A DNA stretch of 64,000 bases from Desulfovibrio cuneatus DSM 11391 (GCF_000430005.1 NZ_AUCY01000016.1:45698-109697); one strand, 5' to 3'; counted from the first letter of the stretch, positions 37,201 through 43,324 are shown. Numbers and translations: made by a program. Notes: generated from the letters alone by a model not told the origin.

Positions 37201-39427
37201 CCTGACAGAAACCCTGACGTACACCGTAACAGACAACCAGGGTGGCACCGCAACCAACACCCTGACCATTACCATTAACGGCACCAATGATGTGCCCGTG
37301 GTGGGGGCCACAACCGCTTCCATTGCCGAAGACACGGCAGCCATAAGCGGCGTGTTACCTACCCCCACAGACATAGACGTGCACGATGTGCTCACCTTTA
37401 CCCCCATCAGCAACCAGACAGGCACCTATGGCAGCCTGACCCTGGATGCGGGTGGTAATTACAGCTATACCCTGAACAACAGCCTTCTTTCCGTGCAAAG
37501 CCTTGGGGTAGGCCAAACACGAACCGAGCAATTCAGTTATGTGGTGGGGGATGGCAACGGCGGCTTTGCCACCAACACCCTGACCATTACCATTAACGGC
37601 ACCAACGATGCCCCGGTGGTAGGGGCCAGCACCAAAAGCATCAATGAAGGTGTTGCTACCGCTTCCGGCGTGCTCCCCACCCCTACAGACGTGGATGCAT
37701 CGGATACAAAATCCTTCATTGCCCAAACAGGTACAGTGGGCAGCTACGGCTCCCTCAGCCTGAATACGGCAGGCAACTATACCTACACCCTGAACAATGC
37801 CTCCGCTGCGGTGCAAGGGCTGGGCGTTGGCGAAACAGCCACAGACATCTTTACCTACACGGTAACAGACAACCGGGGGGCAACCGCCACCAACACCCTG
37901 ACCATTACCATTAACGGCACCAACGATACCCCTGTGGCCTTTGCCTCCGTTGGTCATGCCACAGAAGATACCGGACTGACGGTAATGGGCACAGTGCCAA
38001 GCCCAACAGATGCAGATATTCACGATATACTGGGTATTATACCCATTGCCGCCCGGGCTGGCACTTATGGCAGCCTTACCCTGGATGCGGACGGGCACTA
38101 CACGTATACCCTGAATAACGAAACACCCGCCGTGCAAGCACTGGGAGTTGGGGAAACCGCCACCGACGTGTTCACCTACACCGTAACAGACAACCAGGGG
38201 GCAACCAGCACAGCCACCATTTCCATTACTGTGCATGGTACCAATGACGCCCCGGTGGTGGTGGCAGCCACGGCTGTGGTAACAGAAGACACCGCCATAA
38301 CCACTACAGGTACGGTGCCTGCCCCAACCGACCCGGACGGCAACGACACCCTCACCATTACCCCCATTGCCGGGCAGGCTGGCACCTATGGCACCCTTAG
38401 CCTGGGGGCAAACGGGCAGTATACCTACACCCTGAATAATACATCCCCTGCCGTGCAAGGGCTGGGAGTTGGCGAAACAGCAGCAGACACCTTTACCTAC
38501 ACGGTAACGGACAACCATGGAGCAAGCAGCACAGCCACTATTTCCATAACCATACACGGGGTGAACGATGCACCGCTGGCTTTTGCTGCCAGCAATGATG
38601 TGACCCAAGACACCAACCTGATAGCCACAGGCACCGTGCCTGCACCCACAGATGCAGACATGCACGATACCCTGGCCATTACCCCCATTGCCGGGCAGGA
38701 AGGGACCTATGGCACCCTTACCCTGGGGGCCGATGGACAATATACCTACACCCTTAACAACGCTTCCCCTGCGGTACTTGCGCTGGGCGTGGGGGAAACC
38801 GCAACAGACACATTCACCTACACCGTAACAGACAGCCAGGGGGCAACAGCCACCAGCAGCATTGACATTACAGTACACGGGGCAGAAGCTGTGCCACTTA
38901 TGGCCATAAGCGCCTTTGCTGCCCCCACCCTGTTCGATGCCGCTGCGTTCTCAGAGCCGCTGGTGGCTGAAGAGCCCCAGAACAACAACCTTGACCAGGA
39001 AGTGCGCGACCAGGTGCTCAGCAATGGTTCGCTCCACCCCGAAGGTGCCTATGGCAGCCATCCTTTGCTTGCCGGGGGTGAGGGGAACATACTGCATGAA
39101 GCAGGCCGCGAACCCACCCTGCCACCTGAAGGCATTCTGGGGGTCACCCTGAACCCGGAACTGGCCGCACAGGAACCCGCGCAGCCCCCCCATGCAGGGG
39201 AAGACAGCTCTGAAATGCCCGCCCTGCATGACCTGCTGGTAGCGGATAAAACCATGGATGACCTGTTCTCACATCAGGAAGCAAGTCCTCCCCAAACAGA
39301 GGGTTCCCCTGTACAGGAAGAGCACCCTGCCTTTATAGAACCTGTTGGCCAAAGCACAACACTGGATGAAGAAAACAAACTGCAACAGGAAATTGATCAA
39401 AACCTTACAAAGTATCATTCCAGCTAA
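25295..39427 (+). CDS. Giant VCBS-repeat adhesin (4710 residues)
   Basis: Residues 1-95 are a BapA-prefix/LapA-like module (DIVMTQREDDLVLITNDEGT then IVIKNFF). STAAAAAP at 96-103 and YDSGDLLNGVNRLGAL at 113-128 match the layout of the RTX-like protein. About 41 VCBS-type repeats of 100-107 residues follow; the usual pattern is VTEDTxxxATGTLPxPxDxD, YGTLTLNxNGxYTYTLNN, LGVGExLTETFTYTVSDGHG and TLTITINGTND. The last ~195 residues are acidic, rich in Pro, Glu and Gln, and lack RTX nonapeptides. GGAGAATTACC precedes the ATG. It should be exported by the neighbouring T1SS and extend from the surface as a fibre for attachment or biofilm. The export signal is not recognisable. Confidence 0.9.
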   Translation: MAIKLVPLAARGQTQIVQNIEPGDTLQFNFSLNDIVMTQREDDLVLITNDEGTIVIKNFFVMAEAPQAPSILVDGTVFSATQVVEAVLNSQGNELSTAAAAAPRGGGTSQNNYDSGDLLNGVNRLGALGTDQFGQIRPTQEIILSPPLAVNLQPSLLPFSFAATEDVPGTFLIQGNVLAGSSQGDPGGGFSWEGAGQPALYGTLIRQPNGTFSYTLNNELPSVQALGVGETLTEQFFYSYTDGNGDTVRSVLTITINGTNDAPSVEATAASVTEDTQITATGTLPTPADTDSNDTPTFVPQTNTAGTYGSFSVDAAGNYIYTLNNSLPAIQALGVEETLTETFTYTVSDGHGGTATNTITITINGSEDFPTVAATTDALSEDTETITTGTLPTPQDIDINDILTFVPQTGTIATYGTFSVDSAGNYTYVLNNSLAAVQGLAVGETLTDVISYTVDDGHGGTATNTITITINGTEDIPTVAAATDTVTEDTLTVATGTLPAPADVDVHDILAFIPQPNTSGSYGSLTLNANGTYTYTLNNSMAAVQGLGVGEHLTDTFTYTVEDGQGGTATNTLTITINGTNDIPTVSPATDCVREDIDLIARGDLPHPHDIDVNDHPTFVPQTNTAGAYGRLSIDADGDYVYRLNNSLPAVQALGHGEEITDVFIYTVTDGHGGTTTNTLTIVIHGTNDWPCVGATTDTVTEDTDLTAIGMLATPTDVDAHDTPVFIPRSNVNGDYGTLSFTATGAYVYTLNNSRTAVQQLGVGEHRTDTFLYTVSDGHGGFAINTLTITINGTNDAPRVGAATATVTEDTHTTAHGTLPAPTDVDRHDHPTFIPQTGTAGTYGSLTLNANGTYTYSLNNSMPAIQGLGVGEHLTETFTYTVSDGHGGTATNTLTITINGTNDAPTVAAATDSVKEDTDITATGTLPAPTDIDIHDTPTFMPQTGTSGTYGNLTLNASGAYTYTLNNSMPAVQALGVGEHLTEAFTYTVTDGHGGTATNTLTITINGTNDIPTVGAATATATEDILVVVNGTLPPPVDVDIHDTPAFIPQTGTNGSYGSLTLNANGTYTYTLNNSMAAVQGLGVGEHLTDTFTYTVNDGHGGTATNTLTVTINGTNDIPTVSPATDCVREDIDLVAHGDLPHPRDVDIHDHPTFVPQINTAGAYGRLSIDADGDYVYRLNNSLPAVQALGVGEEVTDVFIYTVTDGHGGTTTNTLTIVIHGTNDWPCVGATTDSVTEDTDLTAIGMLATPTDVDAHDIPMFIPRSNVNGDYGTLSFTATGAYVYTLNNSRTAVQQLGVGERLTDTFQYTVSDGHGGFATNTLTITINGTNDAPRVGAATATVTEDTHTTAHGTLPAPTDIDRHDHLTFIPQTGTAGTYGTLTLNASGSYTYSLNNSMPAIQGLGVGERLTETFTYTVSDGHGGTATNTLTITINGTNDAPTVGAATDSVKEDTDITATGNLPSPADIDVHDHPTFVPQLNTPTVYGTFTVNAGGHYTYSLNNTLPVVQGLGVGETLTETVSYTVSDGHGGTATNTLTITINGTNDAPTVAAAADNVTEDTDLTATGSLPAPADIDIHDTPTFVAQTGTAATYGSFSVNTAGQYIYTLNNALPTVQALGVGDTLTDVITYSVSDGHGGTATNTITITINGTNDGPIVHPFTDTVIEDIDIRAMGFLPDPEDLDGNAHLTFVHQQDTPGVYGSLNIEPNGHYKYTLNNNSPLVQALGAGEQVLDVFTYEVMDEHGAISQTTLTIVVLGTNDAPVVGATTDSVTEDTHVLASGMLPPPTDVDTHDVLAFLPQTNSAGTYGTFTLAANGSYTYTLNNTLPVVQGLGVGEQLTETFTYTVSDGKGGTDSNTITITINGTNDIPAVGPATANVQEDTNITASGFLPNPTDADVHDHLTFIQQQNTAGAYGTLSLQPNGHYSYTLNNALAAVQALGTGEHLTETFTYTVSDGEGGTTTNTLTITINGTNDAPSVGAATASVTEDTGLTATGTLPTPTDIDSHDSFTYVPQTNTAATYGSFTVNSNGVYTYTLNNSLAAVQGLGVGEKLTDTITYTVSDGKGGTATNTLTVTINGTNDNPVVSAAANAVSEDTQPTATGTLPTPTDIDIHDTPSFVAQSGTAATYGTFSVNSSGVYTYTLNSALAAVQALSVGDKLTDTITYTVSDGKGGTGTNTLTITINGTNDIPTVAAATNYVTEDTRLTATGTLPTPADVDAHDTLSYVPQTGTPATYGSFTVNSSGVYSYTLNNSLAVVQGLGVGEKLTDTITYTVSDGKGGTATNTLTITINGTNDNPVVSAAANAVAEDIQPTATGTLPTPSDIDIHDTPSFVAQAGTAATYGTFILNSNGIYTYTLNNTLAVVQALGVGEKLTDTITYTVSDGKGGTGTNTLTITINGTNDIPTVAAATTSIVEDTSTKSGSLPAPSDIDIRDVLVFVAQTNAPGAYGTLTVNSAGGYTYKLNNALPTVQQLAVGQTLTDVFTYTVNDGKGGVAVNTLTVTIQGRNDNPVVAACTANVTEDTTLSASGTFPTPTDVDTGDTVAFVPRSNVVGTYGTLTYTASGTYVYTLNNNLASVQSLGVGEKVTDVFTYTARDSQGGTGTNTLSVTINGTNDNPVVAAATATVTEDTKTTATGTLPTPTDVDVRDTLAFIPQAGTAGTYGSMTLMANGSYTYTLNNSLPVVQALGVGETLTETFTYTVTDNKGGTATNTLTITVKGTNDAPYVAASTATVSEDTAITASGVLSQPTDIDIHDTLTFNTMTNVGGVYGKLSVDASGNYVYVLNNNSSAIQSLGVGEHVTDTFVYTVSDGKGGTASNTMTITINGTNDVPVVGSASNRVTEDRILTAAGQLPQPYDKDAHDTPTFTPMANQAGSYGTLTLSASGAYTYQLNNASSAVQGLSQGQAVHDVFTYTVTDGHGGTTTNTLTITVNGTNDRPTVAPTNTTAIEDILTTVNGSLSTPVDIDVLDTVNFVPKAGEAGLYGTLQVNANGTYSYVLNNSLSAVQKLSIGDTLTDSFVYTVVDSKGAASSATLTVTIQGSNDAPVLGTRVASVTEDTHLVASGSLGGTDIDAHDTLTYTPVVNLVGLYGTLNINANGTYTYTLNNSLAAVQGLGFGETLQESFATAVTDGHSPNVPGTLTIVIRGTNDAPTIGAMGVTLKEDTTTVANGQLPVPVDADIHDHPVFTPMTNEPGLYGTLSIGANGTYTYSLNNSMPQVQQLGVGQTLTETFTYVVQDGHGGVGYNTLTITVQGTNDAPTVGAAYDELYFPDVQLEGHLPPPSDIDRGDTLTFNAGEIQGEYGTLTLNADGTYTYKVDQGHSIVAHPNDGITYYEHFTYTVSDGHGGTASNTLTITLFPRDGNGNPHFHAVSAGDSVQEDVKLTASGDLPTPGNSSSQVEYTPQSIQGMYGTLTLNEDGEYVYTLNNSLAVVQALNAGTSLHETFPYEVHDNNDSDTGTFTITINGTNDAPVVTPVTNTVTEDNVYVATGHMSGTDIDTDDLVMYEPKTGENGTYGLLILNSNGTYAYILNNSSTAVQALAPGETATDVFTITAHDLNGATTTSTLTIVVNGTNDAPTVGGASSTVKEDLITTVTGSIPAPVDIDANDTFTVVPQTNVAGQYGTFTLNANGTYTYVLNNTLPAVQALGTGERLSDSFSFTIYDSQGVPASNTVTLSIQGTNDVPTLASATGSVTEDGTQYLMGMLPKPVDVDTHDTHSFTLSNQAGQYGTFTVTPNGFYTYVLNNTATAVQALGVGETLTENFAYTAKDSSGATVTSTFTITINGTNDLPTVAPSTASIAEDTPTVSGVLPTPADTDANDVLTYTPQSGAAGTYGALTLDAAGNYTYTLNNSLTAVQSLQRGEQLLETFTYTVNDGHGGTATNVLTITISGTNDAPVVAPAVASVREDTQTTTSGTLPAPTDVDANDTPSFIAQSNTAGTYGTFTLGVQGGYTYVLNNTLAAVQQLGVGETLTETLTYTVTDNQGGTATNTLTITINGTNDVPVVGATTASIAEDTAAISGVLPTPTDIDVHDVLTFTPISNQTGTYGSLTLDAGGNYSYTLNNSLLSVQSLGVGQTRTEQFSYVVGDGNGGFATNTLTITINGTNDAPVVGASTKSINEGVATASGVLPTPTDVDASDTKSFIAQTGTVGSYGSLSLNTAGNYTYTLNNASAAVQGLGVGETATDIFTYTVTDNRGATATNTLTITINGTNDTPVAFASVGHATEDTGLTVMGTVPSPTDADIHDILGIIPIAARAGTYGSLTLDADGHYTYTLNNETPAVQALGVGETATDVFTYTVTDNQGATSTATISITVHGTNDAPVVVAATAVVTEDTAITTTGTVPAPTDPDGNDTLTITPIAGQAGTYGTLSLGANGQYTYTLNNTSPAVQGLGVGETAADTFTYTVTDNHGASSTATISITIHGVNDAPLAFAASNDVTQDTNLIATGTVPAPTDADMHDTLAITPIAGQEGTYGTLTLGADGQYTYTLNNASPAVLALGVGETATDTFTYTVTDSQGATATSSIDITVHGAEAVPLMAISAFAAPTLFDAAAFSEPLVAEEPQNNNLDQEVRDQVLSNGSLHPEGAYGSHPLLAGGEGNILHEAGREPTLPPEGILGVTLNPELAAQEPAQPPHAGEDSSEMPALHDLLVADKTMDDLFSHQEASPPQTEGSPVQEEHPAFIEPVGQSTTLDEENKLQQEIDQNLTKYHSS
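25790..38890 (+). repeat. Array of about 41 VCBS-type repeats
   Basis: Counted from the recurring boundary TINGTND(A/I/N)P and the TEDT motif. Unit length is about 100-107 codons. Most units are well diverged in sequence; a few (for example around 35060-35640) are irregular and lack the TEDT motif or the NGTND boundary. The count may be off by one or two. Confidence 0.85.
26718..29927 (+). repeat. Five-repeat block duplicated (1605-bp period)
   Basis: Units beginning at 26718 and at 28323 run in the same order, with matching landmarks 1605 bp apart: PTVSPATDCVREDID (27041 and 28646), WPCVGATTD.VTEDTDLTAIG, APRVGAATATVTEDTHTTAHG and DSVKEDTDITATG. Silent differences have accumulated, so the block duplication is older than the 123-bp one in the RTX-like gene. 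Confidence 0.8.
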
Positions 39428-39436
39428 AACTGGAAT

Positions 39437-39531
39437 CGTTCACCAACAAGAATTGGTGAACGTTACTGCAAACATGCCATGAAATAGAGCGCTTACCGGG
39501 CGGGGATGGATACCATCCCCGCCCATATTTT
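39437..39531 (+). terminator. Two hairpins ending the VCBS giant gene
   Basis: First, CGTTCACCAA/TTGGTGAACG (39437-39462). Second, GGGCGGGGATGG/CCATCCCCGCCC around ATA (39498-39524) followed by ATATTTTT, a strong intrinsic terminator on the plus strand. Confidence 0.85.
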
Positions 39532-39553
39532 TGGGGCTGTTACCAGTACAGCG

Positions 39554-40957
39554 CTACCCCGTGAACCAGCTGAAGTTCATGCGAAATGCCCCTGGGGTAT
39601 CGCCAAACTCCGCGCCACGCGCAACAATAACCCGTTGTTCAAGCAGGTCGCGCAGCATGGCTGTTTCTGCAGCCTGGGTGCGTTCATGCAGTTTGGCATA
39701 CATGTACAGCCCCCCGTCAGGCAGGGTAAAGGACAGCGCCTGCCCCCACTGCTGGCGAACAAACCGGGCAAGGGCCGCGGCCCGCTCAGGCAACACCTGC
39801 CGCAACGTGTGCACATGGTCTGGGGCTATGGCATTCAGGTAATGGCCTGCCAGCACTTGGGGCAGCACGCTCAACCGGGCATCCATGTGCTGGCGTACTT
39901 CTGCCAGTTGGGTAATTATTGGCTCTGGTGCCGTAATCCACCCGGCCCGCAAACTGCTTCCCACATAGCTGGAAAGGGAACCAATGCCAATAACCTGGTC
40001 TCGGCCCGTTACCTTCAAAGGCAGGGTATTGCTTGCCGCGGTGAATGAAAGCAGTCCATAGGCATCGTCTTCCACAATGGGAATATGCTTTGCAGCGCAA
40101 TATTCCAGCAATTGTGCTTTGCGGGCCTGCCCAAGGCACCCCCCTGTGGGGTTGTGGAACACCGGGTTCAAAAAAACAAGTTTCAGGGTGCGCCGTTGCA
40201 TAACCGCTTCCAGCCCTTCCACGGTAATACCGTGTGCGTCCATGGGCAGGGGGCACAGCCGCAGCCCTGCGGCCTGAAACACCGGGAGGGAATAAAAGTA
40301 CGAGGGCATTTCCACCCCCACACAATCCCCTGGGGCAAGCAGACACTGGGTGAGCAAAAAAATGGACTGTTGTGAGCCGGATGTAATGAGAATTTGGGAA
40401 AGGGGCAGGTCAAGCCCCCTGTGCTGGCGCAAAAAAGCCTGCACCGCAACACGAAAAGAAGCAAGGCCAAAGCGCGTGCCTTCTTCTTCCTGCTCCGCCT
40501 GAATAAGGTCGTGCCACGGCCATTGCGGCACAGTCATATACGGCAGTAAATCGTTGGGCAGTGCGTCTTGGGCCAAATCCCGCAGGGCAAACCCTTTCTG
40601 TTTTGCCTTGTTGGTGAGCTCTGCCACCTGTAGACGGTACGGGTCTGTGGCCTGCCTGTTGCGAAACAATGTGGCACGGTGCCAATGCAATTCTGCAAAA
40701 CCCTGCACCCCCCACTTTTCTGCGTTCACATAGGTGCCGCTGCCGTGCTTGCGCACCAATATGCCCCGCTCCGTCAGGTTTTCCAGGGCCAGAATCACCG
40801 TGGAACGGTTTACCCCCATGGTTTTTGCCAGCACGCGCTCCGCTGGCAGGCGCTCCCCGCCGTGCAGGTGGCCTTGCTCCACGGCCTCTTCAATAAGCCG
40901 GATAACCCGCTTGTACAGGGGCAAATGGGCGAGTTCCTGTTTTGCAATATCCCACAT
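39554..40957 (-). CDS. MocR/PdxR-type regulator (GntR-aminotransferase fusion) lacking the PLP lysine
   Basis: 467 residues. Residues about 10-78 are a GntR helix-turn-helix (GERLPAERVLAKTMGVNRST). The rest is an aminotransferase class I domain with NPVFHNPTGG and VEDDAYGLL. In the segment that normally reads TFSK...P.LR.G, this protein reads SLSSYVGSSLRAGW, with Ser330 (codon AGC at 39968-39970) in place of the lysine that binds pyridoxal phosphate. AGGAG lies seven bases before the ATG. It is divergent from pdxS, as PdxR regulators often are, so control of vitamin B6 synthesis is likely, but the classical Schiff base to PLP cannot form. Confidence 0.88.
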   Translation of the reverse strand: MWDIAKQELAHLPLYKRVIRLIEEAVEQGHLHGGERLPAERVLAKTMGVNRSTVILALENLTERGILVRKHGSGTYVNAEKWGVQGFAELHWHRATLFRNRQATDPYRLQVAELTNKAKQKGFALRDLAQDALPNDLLPYMTVPQWPWHDLIQAEQEEEGTRFGLASFRVAVQAFLRQHRGLDLPLSQILITSGSQQSIFLLTQCLLAPGDCVGVEMPSYFYSLPVFQAAGLRLCPLPMDAHGITVEGLEAVMQRRTLKLVFLNPVFHNPTGGCLGQARKAQLLEYCAAKHIPIVEDDAYGLLSFTAASNTLPLKVTGRDQVIGIGSLSSYVGSSLRAGWITAPEPIITQLAEVRQHMDARLSVLPQVLAGHYLNAIAPDHVHTLRQVLPERAAALARFVRQQWGQALSFTLPDGGLYMYAKLHERTQAAETAMLRDLLEQRVIVARGAEFGDTPGAFRMNFSWFTG

Positions 40958-41118
40958 GGGTTACTCCTGTGCTGTTGTTAAGGGAACCACTACTTACATG
41001 GCATTTAAGAATCGCTCGCCCGAGCGGAAAAAGTGGTCGGTAAAAATACATGCCAATTGGAAGTGGCGTGCTACCTCCTTCTCATGGATACTGCAAAAAA
41101 ACAAGATGGAGGCATCTC
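40958..41118. promoter_or_regulatory. Divergent control region between the MocR regulator and pdxS
   Basis: 161 bp. It contains CGCTCGCCCGAGCG (about 41012-41025), a small palindrome that could be an operator. GGAGG precedes the pdxS ATG at 41119. I cannot place -35/-10 boxes firmly. Confidence 0.35.
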
Positions 41119-42006
41119 ATGCAACAGCACACTTTCTATTCCCCACCCCTTGGCAACCCCATGCAACACCTGTGCGGCGGCGTTATTATGGACGTCGTAA
41201 ACGTGGAACAAGCAAAAATTGCGGAACAGGCCGGGGCTGTGGCTGTTATGGCCCTGGAACGTGTTCCTTCGCAAATCCGTTCCGCTGGCGGGGTAGCCCG
41301 CATGACAGACCCAGCCCTGGTGGAAGGAGTTATGCAGGCCGTCAGCATTCCTGTTATGGCCAAGGCACGCATAGGGCACATTGCCGAAGCACGCATTCTG
41401 GAAGCCATGAACATTGGCTGCGTTGATGAAAGCGAAGTGCTTACCCCGGCGGACGAAGAGTTCCATGTATACAAATACGATTTCCGCGTGCCATTTGTGT
41501 GCGGGTGCCGTGACCTTGGTGAAGCGTTGCGCCGCCTGGGGGAAGGGGCCGCCATGCTGCGTACCAAAGGCGAAGCAGGCACGGGCAATATTGTGGAAGC
41601 TGTGCGCCACATTCGCCGGGTAAATAGCCAAATTCGCGTGGTACAGTCAAAGCCCAATGATGAACTCATGACCTATGCCAAGGAAATTGGGGCACCCTTT
41701 GCCTTGCTCCAAGAAGTAAAACGCCTTGGCAGGCTGCCTGTAGTGAACTTTGCCGCAGGGGGCGTTGCCACCCCGGCAGATGCCGCCCTGATGATGCACC
41801 TTGGGGTAGATGGCGTGTTTGTAGGTTCCGGTATTTTCACTTCCAGCAACCCGGAAAAATTCGCCAAGGCCATTGTGCAGGCAGTAGAGCATTATGAAGA
41901 TGCCCCCACCCTGGTGGCTCTTTCCAAAAACCTTGGGCCTGCCATGGCTGGCCTGGAAATTGGCAGCCTGCCGCCGCAGCAACGTATGCAGGAACGCGGC
42001 TGGTAA
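41119..42006 (+). CDS. pdxS: Pyridoxal 5'-phosphate synthase lyase subunit PdxS
   Basis: 295 residues, normal for the family, an (alpha/beta)8 barrel. The two catalytic lysines are present: [13 protein letters not shown] and [34 protein letters not shown] and [17 protein letters not shown] bind phosphate groups. It makes PLP from ribose 5-phosphate, glyceraldehyde 3-phosphate and ammonia supplied by the glutaminase PdxT. GGAGG lies eight bases before the ATG. No pdxT follows; the next gene encodes a VOC protein, so the partner must be elsewhere. The divergent MocR-type gene is the likely regulator. Confidence 0.96.
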   Translation: MQQHTFYSPPLGNPMQHLCGGVIMDVVNVEQAKIAEQAGAVAVMALERVPSQIRSAGGVARMTDPALVEGVMQAVSIPVMAKARIGHIAEARILEAMNIGCVDESEVLTPADEEFHVYKYDFRVPFVCGCRDLGEALRRLGEGAAMLRTKGEAGTGNIVEAVRHIRRVNSQIRVVQSKPNDELMTYAKEIGAPFALLQEVKRLGRLPVVNFAAGGVATPADAALMMHLGVDGVFVGSGIFTSSNPEKFAKAIVQAVEHYEDAPTLVALSKNLGPAMAGLEIGSLPPQQRMQERGW

Positions 42007-42008
42007 AC

Positions 42009-42137
42009 GGGAAACGCTGATTTATTCCGTTTGGCTGCGTTGCTTCGCTTTTTTTGAAACAGTCGAGGACGGAAGAGTCCACTCCTGCTTCAAAAAAAGC
42101 TCGTGCCTTGCCAAACGAAATAACTGAGCGTTTCCAA
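42009..42137 (+). repeat. MITE-like dispersed repeat, short copy
   Basis: Both terminal repeats are intact (GGGAAACGCTGATTTATTCC..TTTGGC and GCCAAACGAAATAACTGAGC..GTTTCC) but the 120-bp core is missing, as in a deletion derivative. It starts two bases after the pdxS stop. Confidence 0.8.
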
Positions 42138-42246
42138 AATGCCATTTACTCAGTGCTTCCCTAGTATCATATATTCAGAACCGTTCCTGGGGTACCCTAC
42201 ATGCTAATACGGGTTCCAAAAGGACAATTCTTCAATACGCGCACAA

Positions 42247-42288
42247 GAGAACCCCCAGCCAGTGCAATGCAACTGGCTGGGGGTTCTC
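42247..42288 (+). terminator. Strong GC-rich hairpin before the VOC gene
   Basis: GAGAACCCCCAGCCAGT pairs perfectly with ACTGGCTGGGGGTTCTC around GCAATGCA. No T tract follows, so it may be a transcript barrier or an mRNA 3' stabiliser for pdxS, or part of the leader of the next gene. Confidence 0.55.
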
Positions 42289-42408
42289 GTGCAGGCCCAC
42301 TTCTTTTCCCAAATTTACTATTGCCTGGGAGCCAAGCAGCACGCTATATCAAAAAACACAACGAGTGCGCCCCCAACTGTTCACATCCATTTTCAGCAAG
42401 GAGCCCCC

Positions 42409-42798
42409 ATGATAAAGCCTGCACTGGACCACATGCACCTGCAATGCGCTGCCCTGGAACCCATGATTGCCTTTTGGACACAAGCCATGGGGGCAACCCT
42501 TGTATGCCGCCGCAATTACGGCGAGGCCAAAGGGGCAATTCTGGATATTGGCGCTTCCGCCCCCCTGGCCCTGAAAGAAGTGCCTTGCCAGAACGGGGCT
42601 ATTGCCAATGCCTGCATTGAGCACCTGGGCTTTGTGGTGGGTGACCTTGAAGCAGCGTGCGCCCATATACTCAAACACCCAGGGGTAACCCAGGTTGTTC
42701 CCCCATTCCAGTCAGAAAATTTTTTGTGCACGTTTTTGAAAGGGCCGGAAAACATTCGGGTGGAGCTTGTACAAAAGCTGACCCCGTTGGCAGAATAA
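42409..42798 (+). CDS. VOC-family (glyoxalase-like) protein
   Basis: 129 residues, with one paired beta-alpha-beta-beta-beta module repeated: LDHMHLQCAALEPMIAFWTQAMGA at the start and IEHLGFVVGDLEAACAHI in the second half. His8 or His10 and the Glu in IRVELVQ are plausible metal ligands. VOC proteins include dioxygenases, lyases and resistance proteins; the substrate cannot be told. AAGGAG is six bases before the ATG at 42409, and the longer frame upstream runs through the hairpin and has no ribosome site. Confidence 0.85.
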   Translation: MIKPALDHMHLQCAALEPMIAFWTQAMGATLVCRRNYGEAKGAILDIGASAPLALKEVPCQNGAIANACIEHLGFVVGDLEAACAHILKHPGVTQVVPPFQSENFLCTFLKGPENIRVELVQKLTPLAE

Positions 42799-42838
42799 AA
42801 CCACACAAAAGCACCGCACCGCGGCGCAAAGATTAGTG

Positions 42839-43003
42839 TCAGTGGCGTAGGCCTGTTTTGCTATCGGTATGGCAGCCACTTTTATCAGTTCTGCCACTGT
42901 GCCCAAAAGCTGAAGCAGACATTGCCAGCAAACACACAAGCGTAAGCAAGCACAGCATACGCCTGCTGCACAATACCCTGCGCAAAGTTCTTACAAATTC
43001 CAT
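42839..43003 (-). CDS. Small secreted protein with HSGRTDKSGCH motif
   Basis: 54 residues from the ATG at 43003 with AGGAGG four bases upstream. A basic start and hydrophobic segment (MLCLLTLVCLLAMSASAFG) form a signal peptide. The mature end is only about 20 residues, HSGRTDKSGCHTDSKTGLRH, which resembles the 'H(P/S)GRTDxxGCHxxxKTGxYHCH' tail found in small periplasmic YHYH-type proteins; here the final HCH is cut short. The His/Cys content suggests metal binding, but function is unknown. Confidence 0.65.
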   Translation of the reverse strand: MEFVRTLRRVLCSRRMLCLLTLVCLLAMSASAFGHSGRTDKSGCHTDSKTGLRH

Positions 43004-43177
43004 AGTCCCTCCTGGCTTATTATATGCACACCGCATAGAGCAACTGCAACACGTCACCATAATATAGAATAACACATTAAAAGGCTACCATTTTTCTACG
43101 TCTGCACGCCGGCACCCACAGCCGGCATACCCCCGGCACCCTTTACTCTTTCTGTTCTTTGCACTACATTCTTTACT

Positions 43178-43289
43178 AGCTAGGGGGGCCCGAATGCGGG
43201 CTGAGATGGGCAAAGCCCACCACCCTTTGAACCTGATGCAGCGTAGCCCGGTATTGTACCGGAGTAACTGCCGTAGGAAAGCTGGAGTT
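43178..43289 (+). ncRNA. TPP riboswitch (THI element)
   Basis: The consensus pieces are in order: AGGGGGGCC (43182-43190), GGGCTGAGATGGG (43198-43210), ACCCTTTGAACCTGAT (43222-43237), then TAACTGCCGTAGGAAAGC. The P3 stem is GGGC..GCCC. It binds thiamin pyrophosphate and sits directly before thiC. Confidence 0.93.
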
Positions 43290-43300
43290 ATACGCTCTTC

Positions 43301-43324
43301 GCCCACCTGCGTGGGCATTTTTTA
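43301..43324 (+). terminator. Riboswitch-controlled terminator
   Basis: GCCCAC CTGC GTGGGC followed by ATTTTTTAT, 12 bp after the aptamer. It would stop transcription of thiC when TPP is bound. Confidence 0.8.

Noticed and set aside
25790..38890. Regularly spaced repeats as a CRISPR array
   Set aside because: The repeats are about 310 bp, in frame, protein-coding VCBS units. No short direct repeats with unique spacers and no cas genes occur in the window.
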